Source of the DNA: Ciona intestinalis
Lineage: Eukaryota; Chordata; Ascidiacea; Phlebobranchia; Cionidae
Direction: 5' to 3'
NCBI RefSeq assembly: GCF_000224145.3
Contig: NC_020169.2
Span: 3,120,957 to 3,184,956, forward strand
DNA length: 64,000 bases
Shown here: positions 35,290 through 48,900 of the stretch, in pieces
Layout: every line of letters begins with the position of its first letter
Numbering within the stretch: position 1 is the stretch's first letter
Program-made: the position numbers and the translations under genes
The notes under the pieces: generated by a model
The model's database searches: none
What the model saw: only the letters and a program-made list of their open reading frames with translations
Told to the model about the DNA's origin: nothing

Positions 35290-38200
35290 TTACAAAGGAA
35301 CAACCACTTCAACATAAGTTTTTGGAAAGTATCCGGTCTGTAAGAAATTAAAACATGTACAAATTAGTAATTATTCTGCACAAACTTGTACGTTAATACC
35401 CTACACAGAGGAGTCAAATGTAATGGTTACAACAGCTATATCAGTAACATAAATGTTTAAATCACAACAGTACAATTATGCAACTTACATCTCCATTCTG
35501 ACTCATTCCTTCAAACCAATTATCATCTATTTCAGCAACAAGCGTAAGTATTTCTCCTTCCTTAAAGGCCAGCTCTCCTTCATTTTCAGGTTCAAAGTCG
35601 AAAATAGCCTTGCAACTTGGCTGGGTAGCTATATTAAGGATAATATGATTATTATATCAAAATAAATCTGCAAGCTAGAATTGACTACAACATAAAAAAA
35701 GGAAATTTGTAACAGACAAAAATCAAGTTCAACAAATCATATAATATAACATAACAGATATATATTTATTTTGCCTACATCTCAAGCCTAAAGAAACAGC
35801 CAGTGCAACATTATTTTCTGCCCATTTGTATAAAAGCAGGCAAGCAGCACGAATTTTGTATATATCAACAAATATTCCAAGAGTAAGTTTTAAAAAAACA
35901 AAATAATGTACATTTACCCAACAATTTTTTTTAATGTACATTTACCAAACAGTACCTTCCACCACCAGCATTAATTTTTTATTTATTACTTCTTTGGTAA
36001 AAAAACTCACCTTTAGGTGGTGGAGCTGTGTGCCTAGGACTTGCTTGAGGAATAGCTGGTGTTGTATGTGTGGGAGTTCTATCAGCAGGTGCAATGCTAC
36101 TGGTTCGTAACTGTCTCTTTGTCCGCTCCTAATACAAGAAAATAAAAAATAAAGGTGACCCAAAGAAACCAAACATTCATGTAGTATTAAACAAATTGGC
36201 ATTTGATTTAACAAAAGTTTCGCAATACTAGTTATAAGCCAGACATACTTGTGCCATTCAGTTTTAGGAAAGGAAACAATTCACAACTAAAATAGTTTGT
36301 AATTATTTCCTACAGTGAAACTGCTTTGACGTCATTGCAAACGTGATACACCAGATATGCGAAACTGTGTAGGGACAAATGGTAACCATGTTTGATACAC
36401 TCTGCTTCAGGAAATAAACGTGACTACGTGGTTAGCCTAACATAATAAACTTCATAACTTCCCTATGTTTGTTCTATAACACCTGGATAATATTTCAAAC
36501 AGAAAAATTGAAAATGAAACTAACTTTTTCCGGTTTTGAATTAATTTCTTCAATTTGTTTGTTTAATTTATCGTTGACCGATTCCAAAATATCGGCAGAC
36601 TGTCGATGATATTCAAGTTGAGCTTCCACAAGTGCCGCCAGCTGTCGTACTTGTTCAACCTGGTTGTACATATTACTTTTCACTTTTTGGCATAGTTTTT
36701 TGGCGCAATTATCAAGTATTTGGCCAAGCAATTGAAGGATAATTTTAAATTGGAAATAAACAAAAAAAAGTTTAAAAAACTTAAAATGAAAAATTTAAAA
36801 GCACAGCACATGCAAAAAGGAGTGGCATAAAAGCTTCTATAAAGTAAGCATGCATGTGAAATTTAGTGAAAATTAAAGGCAAACATATTTGTGCAAATAA
36901 AAAACTTAAAAATAAGTTTGTTAGATTGACAGCAGGAAATTAAGTTTGTTGGATTGACAGTTCACCGCAAGCAAACCTATTGTGTGTAGATGTGTGACAA
37001 CTTGATTTATTAACCAAACGTTTATGTGTATTGACAAATAGTATGTCGTTTTGCTACAATGATTGCACCAGCTTAGTTATATAAAAAATGTAAGCACCGC
37101 TATAATGAATTTGGCACCAATTTTGACAAAGCCAAACGAAATGGCGGAATATGACTTTTAGAAGGAAAGTCCAGCCATCCGTAACAATAGCACGACAGTT
37201 AAGAATAAAACATTGTGGAGAAAAACTCACATCTCCAGCTAGCAGATTGAACATGCTGCTGCCCGCCAGTTCAAGGGACTCGTCCAGCTTTTGCTCAGCT
37301 TGTACCACCTCCTCATGAGGTACTTTGGCTCCTGCCACCCAATCGAGCAATTTATTAAAGCTATTATCACAATAGTAATAACCATGGCCTATGCATGTAA
37401 ACTTTTTGACAACAATCGGAACTGCAGCCTCATTTTAAGTAGACCGCCCACAGATGACTCACAGACCAAACAGAGCACAATGAAACAAAAACTAAGCGAC
37501 ATAAAACAAATGTTTCCAATTATTCAACCGGAAATTGCCTCAAAACTAATGTAGGTCAGAAACAACAATGCATGAAAACGAAAATGACCTTTTGCAAAAG
37601 AACTATCCACACACGCAGCTACATACATGAATATTGGATAACCACAAAACTATGTACATGTATGACCACAAAACAGGAATGTGCATTTTATATGGGAAAC
37701 ATTGGCTTACCACTAACATAAGTGCCCTGAAACATCCCATGTTGCAGACCTATCATTGGACATAATTTAATCAACAACTTATCACTAGATATATAGATTT
37801 CTGCAAAGAAATCCAGTCAAAATTAAACTAAATATTCCAAGAGAGATGAAACTAACCTTCCCATTTGACCGCACAATACTCTTGATAAATCAATAAAACC
37901 ATGGGATTCAAAGCAATTGAAACAAAAGACAAAGCTCATATAGGTATTTAACCTCAATCTCTTTTTGATTAACTTTAATTTTGGAACCTTTTAAGTTATG
38001 TCAAAGTTTGATAGTTTATACTGCCCATACCATATTTAAACAGGGATTGTGAAATGTGTAAATAGGCTAATCATTTTTATATACAAGTTAAAAATCATTA
38101 TAACTGACTGATAGTCATGCTCTGATCACGAAACATGGTGCAACCTACTGTAATTGATTCAAAGATCATGAAAACCAATATAAAAACATGCAGGTTAAAA

Positions 38201-41200
38201 AAAAACTCTTCTAAGAGTTACAGGGCAGGATGTGTAACTGTCAATGAAGTCTCGCAGCGAAAACTTGGGTTAAACTCAGCCACAGAACGCATTAAAAACA
38301 ACGAAAGCAAAGTAACAATCAATGGAGTAAACGGCGTTACTCCATTACAAACTAACATACAGGAAAACTTAAGAAAAATCAAAAGGGCTACGGGCTCTGC
38401 AGTCAAATCCATGACACTCACATCTGAACTTAACATGTTCCACATGAAAGAATCAGCTAGATCTAATGCCTCTTGACATTTTGCCTCTGCTAATTGGATT
38501 TCTTCCGGAGATATTTTACTGCCTATTGTACCGATTACAGTGAAAATGAGGCAACAACGATTAATGATTGAATTAAGGTCATTTAAATGTGAAAATAGTA
38601 ATGATATTATAATATACAAAACAGTAATAAAATTGTTTAGCTAGTTTCACAAAAAATCTGTCTAAAATAACAACACTATGTTGGAAAGTACCAGTAACTT
38701 GATCATATTCACTGCTCTTTAACATAATGGGCATAACATTTCACATTTATTATGTTAAAAAAAACAACAATACCCCAACTATCAGTATGGCCGATATTAA
38801 ATATTTTGTACGATCTAATAAAAATACAATTCTTACCTTTTTTCCTTTTATAATCGTAATCAAGTCTTCTCCCTGACAATTTTTTTCGGTGGTGCTAAAA
38901 AACACATTGTTCGTAATTAAATATGAACAATTGTTTTAAATTATTCCATTATTAAACTTTTAACTTTTTGATAGTGTGGAGGCTGCCGGCTGGTAAAATG
39001 TGACATAGGAAAGAAACAGGTAAAATGAAACATGGGAAAACACAAAACAGTGTAAGTGATTCACACATTATCATCGAGGGACACAATGCATGTGACAATC
39101 ATATTGCAGCAATATTAATTCCTTACACTAGTAATAAAAAGCAATAGAAAAAGGTAGTTCAATGCAACAGGAGGCTCTTTCTTTATTGAATATATCGGTA
39201 AAACATAATCTTGTGTGTTTTAACCCACAAACTACAATTTAATACCAACAGATAGCAAACAAATGTCATGCCTTATGTTTTATTCAGCAACCTATTAAAT
39301 ATGGAGTGCTCATACTGAGTAGACCTAAGTAACCACAGCCATTCTCTGTATCACTTTTGGGTGGTAACTTTTGAATCAGAATATCTTAGCAACTTGGTAC
39401 ATTGAAATTTGCCTAAGCCCCATAATTTACTTCATTCGCGCAGTGCTCAACCACTGAGCACACAGTGCTTTGACATTCATTGTATAATTCATAGTAAATG
39501 TAATATCATGTAATTAATAATACTGAAATAATGCTGTAAACACAACAGAGGTCTGTAATAATAATAAAGACAAATGAGTGCTAATATGACGTGATTCTAA
39601 TTTCTAACGACTCTGTTATCAGATTACTATTTACTTGTACCCAGTACAAAGGTATTTCCTAGTTTCGCTTTATGTTTACATAAGCATACAGCATGACACA
39701 CACACTAGTGATGCTGATAAATTGGTTAAGAAATATTAAGTTGTATTAGAAGTTAGAACCTACCAGGACTTCTTTCATGTCTTTATCAAAAGATTGATAG
39801 AAAGGATCAATGAAGTCTTGCTTTACACTGACGTCCAAAGAATCTTTTATTTCAGAGAGCTGAATCATACCCTCACCCACCTCTTTCAATGCCTCCCCTG
39901 CGTTAAACAAGCAAACAATAGAAACGGACACTTCCTTTGTTGGTTTCAGCCGATACTATTCTAGTATTCCATATGATGATTACTGTTGTACTAGTAACAC
40001 TAGGATTTGCAGATCTTACCAAAATTTGATTCATGCCCAAGATCAGTGCCGTGTTTCACCATTACTTCTCCTAGGACACCTTCTACTTGACGATATTTCA
40101 TGTCTTTACCCTGAAAAAAAAAAACACATTTTAAAAAGTTGTTGACTAGTACTATTGATACTGCAGTGCATGAATCAAATTGTGCTGTGTGTTAACTGTT
40201 ATATATGGGTCTCATGGGGATGCATGCCAAGGAATTGAAGCTGTGAATTATACCAGAGTTGGCCTACTAGTACTACCCCACCCCCCAACTTTTGTAACAG
40301 AATATCTTAGCAACTTGGTACATTAAAACTAGACAAAGCCCCCTAATTTACTACAGTGCTCAACCACTGAGCACACAGTGCTGGGACATTCATTGTGTAG
40401 TTTATAGACTCATAGTAAACCTATATCATGTAATTAGTAATACAGAAACAATGTTGTAGTCTTGTAGAGCAATTATATAAAAACAATGTAGATGTGTATG
40501 TAATAATATACCAGACAAATGAGAAGCTATGAATTATACCAGAGTTTGCCTATTATCCCACCTCCAAATATGCAAACTCTACTACTACTACCAGGTGGTT
40601 CAAATTGTAAGATCAAAATGTACATATATATGGAGTTAAGAAATGTGTCAATCAATACTTTGAGCGTTTTTGGTAATTATACTTTTGCCTTTGCATGTAA
40701 GCAATATACCTGTAGCTTATTCATCATGTTCATTTTTGCGCGAACAGCTGGGTTTGGTTGCAGGTACTCCCTTGTGTGATTAATCAGATCAGTTACAGCC
40801 TTTTGAGTGGCATCCACTTTCTGAAACGTGTTGATATTATAAGTGGATGATAAGTGGAATTGGCCTCTATTGACTCTGAAGTAGCTTTAGCTAACACCAG
40901 TGCATTTTCCAATAAATTTGGAAACTAATTCTGTTTTTACATGTCATACAGTACAAACACCATAATATCGCCGACATTTCCGGAAAACAAACAACAATAT
41001 TGAATGGTTTTATCAAAAACCAGGTTGCCCATATGTCATATCTCATGTTATTACCTGTTTTCAATGCAACATTACCAATTCAGATGTTAATATGTGTAGC
41101 TAGACAATTCACATGGGGTATCATAGTCTATTTCAGTGCATGCATCATACCCCGCATATGCCTACTCATATTAGTTGTCTATGAAATCAGTAATAATGCT

Positions 41201-41565
41201 TAGATTTCTTTAAAAGTATTTTAACGATGAGAAACAGCAACTTACTCTTTCCATTTCAATAAACTCTTCATCCATTTTTGTTTTCTCCGTCTCACCCATC
41301 TTCTCAGACATGTACTGTAAAAAAGTATTTTTAAACAACCTGCATTTCAACAAATAGGTTTTCTAACTGTATAGAATTTATATGCAAATACCAAATACCA
41401 CCAGTGTCAATTTTATAATAAAACATAGCTTTGTAAAGTAGTTGTATATTATCCATACATCATTGTTCCACACCATTTAGAAACAGGTTAACGCAAAAGG
41501 AGTTTTGTTTATAAGCTTACCTGAGACGCTTTATTTAGCTGCTTTTTCATGCCTCCCAATGACAT
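35290..41565 (-). CDS. SH3GL: Endophilin-A (BAR + SH3), membrane-curvature protein
   Basis: Minus-strand exons: 41521-41565, 41246-41314, 40710-40820, 40020-40110, 39764-39897, 38837-38894, then either 38422-38522 or 37231-37331, then 36525-36659, 36011-36128, 35489-35628 and 35290-35337. With one of the alternatives this gives 349 residues (human SH3GL2 352). It starts [15 protein letters not shown], the amphipathic helix 0. The BAR domain has [19 protein letters not shown]-like and [13 protein letters not shown] landmarks, and [12 protein letters not shown] Pro/Thr linker precedes the C-terminal SH3 ([34 protein letters not shown]). Endophilin bends membranes and recruits dynamin and synaptojanin through the SH3 domain during clathrin-mediated and synaptic endocytosis. 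One orthologue of vertebrate SH3GL1-3 is expected here. The duplicated BAR exon is the notable feature. Confidence 0.95.
37231..37331 (-). other. SH3GL: Endophilin alternative exon 7b
   Basis: 101 nt, GT/AG bordered, phase identical to 7a. It encodes 34 residues counted with the split codon, starting GAKVPHEE and ending [10 protein letters not shown]. This version is closer to the vertebrate segment (IPDEEL...SSMFNLLEMD) and is the downstream copy in transcription order. Confidence 0.88.
38422..38522 (-). other. SH3GL: Endophilin alternative exon 7a
   Basis: 101 nt, GT/AG bordered, same phases as 7b. It encodes 34 residues from GSKISPEEI to MWNMLSSD, about one third identical to 7b. Equal length and phase, with only one copy in vertebrate proteins, point to exon duplication and mutually exclusive use. 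Confidence 0.88.
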
Positions 41566-42983
41566 GGTGTTGGCTTTAATTAAGTTTATTATAAGTATGA
41601 GAAATTAGCTTATCCTATAATCTACAATAAAAACAAATAACATGACGTTCAAAGGGCATTCATAACTCATGCAGACCTCATTGCATGCTGTAAATTCCAC
41701 ACTACTAGTTAGCAAAACTATTTGAAGTGCAGTAACTGATAACAACATCTGGTTAGCATTCTAACAGGGTCCTCACTATAATTACTGAATGAAATTGTGG
41801 AACAAAGGAGTTCAAGAACGTAATTATTTAGATTTGTCTGAATTCATAATGAAAGGAAAATGATGAATTTATGTTCAAGTTATTGTTGTTTGGAAATATG
41901 TCCCCATTAATGTTGAAAATACGCATACCACATAGATATATATTGTAGGTTATATACATAATTTTATTACAATTTACGTTTTACACAATATTTAAATACA
42001 AATCAAAATGAGACCACTATTTTTTTAACTGAATTTAACACAAACCAAACTAAATTAACACAAACAAGAGTTAAATCAATATTCCATAGCACATTAAAAC
42101 GTTACAAAGTTACATTTATAAAAGTTACCACTTAAGACTAAATTAACGTAGTACACAACAAATCACGGCTATAAGTAATCCTATAAATGCAATACATCAG
42201 AAACACGGCAGGTATGGCTTGACTACTCGCTTAATAATTTGAACTATTGTATACCCATATACCTGTTTACAGTTCTAACTGGTATCGTAATAATGCATTG
42301 AGCTCATCGGATACATTAACATAAAACGTCATGTGGGTACTGAGATGAACATATGACTCACACACCGCCGCTACAAATCACAATCCACAAACTATCCGCT
42401 CACGCACGTAAACGTTGTTGCACTTTTCTCCTATAGCTTACATACGTACCACTCACGCGCTGACCACCAGCGCGAAACTCATGATTCGCTTTATTTCGAA
42501 ACACGACGACTGACCAAAATCCCCGAAACAGTGTTTCCACAAATATTTATTACGAATATTGTACTTAGTTACCACGCCAAGGCTTGTGTACCTAAAAATC
42601 CTAGAATGGCGCTACTCCTATTTCGTATTTATTATTGATTATCTGAAACCCTTACTACTCTCATACTAAGTGTAGTATTTTTGCCTTTCGGGTTCTTAAA
42701 GTTAAACAGCAACATGGAAACAAACACCTGAATCAGAAGACCCAAACTACAATGAACTGTCGTTTTGTTGTTTATAACACAAACAACACCAAATTTCTTG
42801 CCTAAATGCTGCGGTTATGAATAGGTGACCAAACATCCAAACGCACGACAACAAAGGCGGTACGGAAGCAGATAAATTACACAGATTCAAAACAGCAGCT
42901 GCCATACATTAAATTTGAACTGGATAGCCTTGGGGCAAATTTGAAAAAAATATGAAGTTTCTAAGAGGGTGTAAAGGAACTTT
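41566..42983. other. Intergenic region PSMD2 / endophilin
   Basis: 3' flank of PSMD2 and 5' flank of endophilin. The part around 42360-42560 is less AT-rich and may hold the endophilin promoter or a non-coding first exon. No gene or repeat recognised. Confidence 0.5.
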
Positions 42984-45900
42984 TCATTCGTAGTCGGGAT
43001 TTTTACGCAAAATCACAAATCCCTCAATCACTGGTGTAAGAGCAATGTATTCCTCTGTAGCAAGCTCAGCCCTCTCACCATATGCCAGCAAAACGGGAGT
43101 TGTGTGTGTTTGAAATCCTAAAAAAAAAACATTTTGAAATGAGTATGTTATGGCAAACAATTTTGTCATTTTTATCCTTTAAACAGGTGTTAAACATACA
43201 ACACACACCTGTGATAGTTTTGGGTTTTCCAGCTTGTCCTACAACATCCACAGCTTGACCCACACGAACGCTAACAGTAAGTGGATTAAGGTCTTCGTTA
43301 AATGTCACCAGCATTCTAGGTTGAATTGCAGGTACTAAGGTGTATAGCAGGTAGTGACTCTTGCTCAGAATGGCTGGGGAAAGTAAAAAAAAAGTTATAG
43401 TCACAGCACAAGGTACTGCTAGGAATGACAAGCAATATAATACACATACTGTTTTTGACGTCCAGAAATGAGACAATAACTGATAGTAAAGCAGCCATTG
43501 CAACAGGACTAAGTAACTGTCGATCACTGTGGTAAGGTTGTAGGGTCAGGGTACCCTGCAGATAAACAAAGGATTAGGTCTATGATTCATGGTACCACTA
43601 CTATTATTGCATCATACCTTTCCTAAATGCACCAAACCCTGGACAAGTCGTACTAAGAATAGATTGTTTGGGTCTTTGGAATAATATACAGCAAGATTAC
43701 GCAACATTTGCGCCAATCGTGCGTTGTTGGTACCTGTAAAAAAAAAATTATAAAAATTAAATGGTTTTGCAAAAGCATAAGTAAAGAAATGTACAAAATA
43801 GAGTGGGAATAATTTTTTTTAAATGTGTGTGTTAAAATTTATACATTTTTGCAGAAGCAAACATCGTGAAAAAAACAAGTCTGAATGTAATACTATACAA
43901 ATGTAAATTAAACCACTTACCACTTCCTACGAGGGCCATTCCAAATATGGAATTATGTACAACTTCAGCATCAGAGTCATGACTGAATTTTGACAAAGTG
44001 TCCAAAATATGAAGTTGTGGGTTTGACACGGAGGTAAGAGCAAGAGCTAGTGGGACAGTTCTTCGCACTGCCAAGTCACCATAACGATACTATAACATAT
44101 ATATTGTTAGTGGTATTTATTGACGTTACATTCTAGATTGAATATCAATATCAAAAATATTTGGTTTAAAAATAATTCTTGAGTTTGTGCAGCAGAGTAT
44201 TTTTAAACTTACAATTGTTCACAGCAACTGTAAATCATTAATGTACAGAAATAACACAATAATGATTATTTTAACCATTTAATGATGACCTAATTAGGTT
44301 ATTGTTCAGTAGCTATGAAATTTTGCTGTAATACAATACACATTAACGACATGATATAGCAGTGAACTTGTACATATTATTAACTTGAGTGTATGCAATT
44401 AATTAGCAAAGCTTGGAACTTACAAGATGACCAAACATACGAAATGCCATCTCAGAGCCAATTTCTTCACCAGCAGAAATCAAACCAATGCCAAGCACAG
44501 CAGCAGCATGACGCGTCATTCCCCATTCAGATGACTTGGTTTTCTTATCATCGCTCTAAATGAAAGAAAAGATAAATTATTGTAAATTGGCGAGGTCCTA
44601 TGGTGTGACATGCAGTTAGACCGGAGAATTAGCCCACAATTGGCCCACTGCCTTAAGAAATATACAATATCCAAGAGGTTTTTATTTTATGTTTTTTTGC
44701 ATATAAATTAGTTATGCATTTTATGGCTAACATTGGTTTTTATGCCTGCTTTTTCTTGTGTATTAAATTATAAGTGACAGAATTAATTTGCAGACTAAGT
44801 TGAAAAAAACTTGCTTTTGATTTTGATTCTTCCTTCTTCTTGGAGTCACTGGATGGTGTTGAGGAAGAAGTGGAGGAATCTTTTTTCTTCTCGGACTTCT
44901 CACTCTTCTCCGTTTTATCAGTGGCTTCTTCCTCTTTATCAGTTTCAGTGCAAATGTGAAGCATTTGTTGAACTTTAAGAACATTTCCGGTGCCTGGTGG
45001 AACAATTATGTATAATTAAGTATGAACAAGAAACACAAGCGTTTTATATGTTTTGATCCAGCAGTATAACAAAAACCTCTTCAGTATTTATGGATGTTAC
45101 ACTCACAAAAGCACACACATATCATCTTACCAGCATAAGCACAAACTTCCACAAGAACAGATGCAAATCCTTTCAGTGGTTCAGGAACAACTTGTAAAGC
45201 CATGAGTATTGTATCTACTGCCTCCTGTTTACCTACACTCACAACAACAATGTAGTAAATACCAATACCCTATTAAAAGGAAAAGAATTTTCTAATACTG
45301 TACTATAATATAAAGTTAAAACAATGAACAACGATTTTCCTCAATTATATTTTTCTTTTTTTTGGTTCAAACATACAGTTTTATTTTGTATGGGTGAGGT
45401 ACTACAGCGTGACCAGCTATGGGAGCCAGGATTTATGTCAAAGTTGGTGCATTACCCCAAACATAGCTCACCTAGATAAACGAGTGCAAGAGCCAGAGCA
45501 ATAAACCTCGCATGAGTTTCCTTGAGTTCAGATTCCGATCGTTCAATTAGTGTTTGTAGAAGGGCTGATGTCACCTCACCATTACATGTTCCCACTGATA
45601 TCAAACCAAGTGCTAATGCAGTGATTCCTATCACCTGTGTAAGGTGGTGTGGTTACATATGCGTTGTCATGCTTGTTTGCAGTTAGTCACAATAGGGATT
45701 AAGAAAATGTTGTTAATATATATATATATATATATAAAAGATTTTTTTTCCGTTTAACATTTAATTTAAATTCTGAAGTAATAAACCTATTTAGGCATTA
45801 TTCTCTGACAACTAAAAAAAACTACATGTTTAGCCAGTTTGCCCCCAAAACACTGACATGTACAGAGTAAAGTTAAGTACAGACACTGCTTTATTACAAT

Positions 45901-48900
45901 ACCTATTTTTCATGTTTTAAAACTATTTAACATACAGGTGGTAAATGTCCAAAAATCCTTAAATAAGCTTAAAAGTTCATACAGAACAAAAATGTGAAAT
46001 AAATCATACAAACCTCCATGTTGGATTTTGAATCTGCCATCACTGGTGTCAGTAGAGAAATGAGATCCATCCGGTTTGATCCAGCATAAGCCAGTCCTAA
46101 CCTGTAAGAACAGCATTAGAAAAAGTGGTCATGCTTATTGTTAATGGTGTCACATGCAACTTACCCAAGGACAGATCCTATTCTCATTACATTGCTGTTA
46201 TGTAGAACATAGTCTGATAACAATGCAAGAGCTGGATCGCATTCGTTTCTTACACCAGTGTTCACAATACCACATGCCAGCAATGCGCCTGGTATAAAAG
46301 AAAGAGGTTATTACTAACACACATTTAAAATCTTTAACCCATTTTATATAGGGCCTTATGTTGTGCGGCATGAAAAGAATAGAAGATATAGGTCATAATT
46401 GGTCCATTACCTCAATCGTTAGGCGTTAACAAAAGTACAATGATCTGCTTATAAATTGAATAACAGAAGCAATAATGGCTACAATTTTTATTTTCCAAAA
46501 CAAAACATTACTTAATTACTGTGTAACTCAATTATGTATTTTTTACTGTTCGACAAAAACAAAAGTTTTCTATTCTTATTATCAGCTTTCTGCCAAAATG
46601 TTAACTATTTTAAGGAGTTTCTTCAACAAAAAAAATACACATTATTCACCTGACTTGATGTAATCCTCAGAAGAATAAAGATATTTATCAATTTGTGTCA
46701 AACCACCATCAACATCCCATAATAATACAAGACCCAGTGATGCAGTTGCAGCAAGCATACCTGTATGTGATAATGATTAAAGTTATGTCTTGATTTTCAT
46801 AATTACATAGAATAGAAGATCAACTAATAAAGAAATTTGGCAGCATAGTAAATAAAGAGAAAAACATTATACCAGTATAAACACTGCAGATAATAAATGA
46901 AGCTTTTTTGATAAATGAACCGCTTTTTGACCATTTTCAATGTTCTTGCAGGGTGGAATTGGTTTATTGGTACAGTTTAGCTTGTGTTAAGTTACCATAT
47001 GCATTTTGAATACCAAAGAGAAATTTCTCATGTGAAAAATAAACACCCAAATTGGCAAATGTAGCAGTTAAGTAAAAAATCAGTCTAAATTGTGGATAAT
47101 AGGTATTTGCACCAAGTCTCAAGTAGGAAAAAGGATTAATAATAATTACTACTAATTAAGTTATTTCCATTTTATGCTCTTCATTAAAACATACCATGCT
47201 CCTTATTCTTGTAAATCCATTTATTTCCTTCTTCAGTAAGCAACTTGTCTTGTCCGAAAGCAGCATTCACGAAACCATTCACGTAAGATGAAGCAAGATT
47301 CATTCTCGCTGAATCAACATTTGAACCAGATGGTCCCATACCTGGTCCTGGGAATTTAAATGTTGGAATCATATAAAACATTACACACATGCTGTTGCTG
47401 ACCAGCATACTGTAATTTTATAAAATATTTTCAGTCATTTTATTTCATTGTTGTATTTCTTAAAGGATCATTTAACTATGATAAGGATCTCCTGAATAGG
47501 ACGTTGAAAAGTCAGTTTTGCTGAATCAAAATACAGGTTTATTAAAGGGCATCTGTTAAATAATGTAGGACTAAATAGCAAAAATGTTTGGGAGAAAAAT
47601 TTCACATTCTTAATGTAAAAGTGGTCTGCAAATTGAGAAACACCAATGTATAAAACTTACTGCTATTTTCAAGGTGTGTTTTATAAATGTCTTCTGGGAC
47701 TTTTGGCTCCATAATGTCCAACTCTCTGGTAATTTAAACAAAAATTAAACAAAGAACATAATGTTTGGTATATTTAATTAGGATTGAGGGCTTTTGGGGT
47801 AAATTTAATTAGGATTAATTAGGATATAAATAAGATATATGGATTACAAGATATGCTAAAAATATGCTAAAAATTGAAAAAAAAAAGCTAAAAATGAAAA
47901 ATGTTACACAAATACGAGCATCTAACCTGGCTAGAGAGAGAAAATTACTGTTAAGATGAGAATTTGAAAGAATCTCAGTCATATCATCAGCTTCATCCAT
48001 TTCTTCATCTAATTCAAGATAAACTTGTTGTCTTCCGAGTGCAAACGCCAATTGCTTCTGAATCGCTCTAAAAATTTACATAAATCGTGCATTCAAAATT
48101 TTAAAATTGTTTATACACTATGATCTATTTCAGCATATTTTTGCAGTTAATTCATTAAATTTAAGATATTAACCAATAAAATACTGTATCTGTTAAACAT
48201 AACCTGTCAGTTACAACCAGGGTGTTGCACAAACCTAAAACTATCAATTAAAATACCATTTTTTAAATGTCAAACATACATACAAAAAAATTAAAAATAT
48301 ATTTTTCAACTTAATATTTCAACTTACTGGTCTTTGCATGAAAGGAAAATTTCCACAATAAGTTCCATATCATTAAGTTGCATTGCAAGTCTTAAAGCCT
48401 CAGGAAGACAATCAAACTTCCTGAAGACTTGGACAGCAGTTTGGAGCAAGTTGGTGTTCTCGGGTTCAGCAGCATAGGGGACACAACTAAACATAAATAC
48501 ATTGCATTAAATGTAAGAATGATTCATAACATTATTGTTAAAACGAAAAAAATTTATAAATTCATTTGAAAAGGATTCATGAGATTACTGTTAAAAAAAT
48601 ATAAATTCATTATTAGAAATATTTATTTCATTGTTCAAAAGGCTTGTTCAAGGTATATAAAGTAGTTTTGAATTGAATGAAATTTCATCCATTTTCTTAT
48701 CTATATCAATGCTATGGCGTATAAAACATGCAGATTTTACCAAGAATTATTCACAAAACTTACCTGACAAGGTACAAGCAAACCCTAGCGTAAGTTGTTT
48801 TGTCAACAAAGTTAAGCAACATGTCAAGTTTCTCAATTTCCATGAGCAAATCACAAGCCTCAGTTTCAGCATTGTGCTTCATATCATATGGTATCACATC

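Noticed and set aside
38135-38476. 113-codon plus-strand open frame
   Set aside because: Overlaps endophilin exon 7a on the opposite strand and the adjoining intron; no homology recognised.
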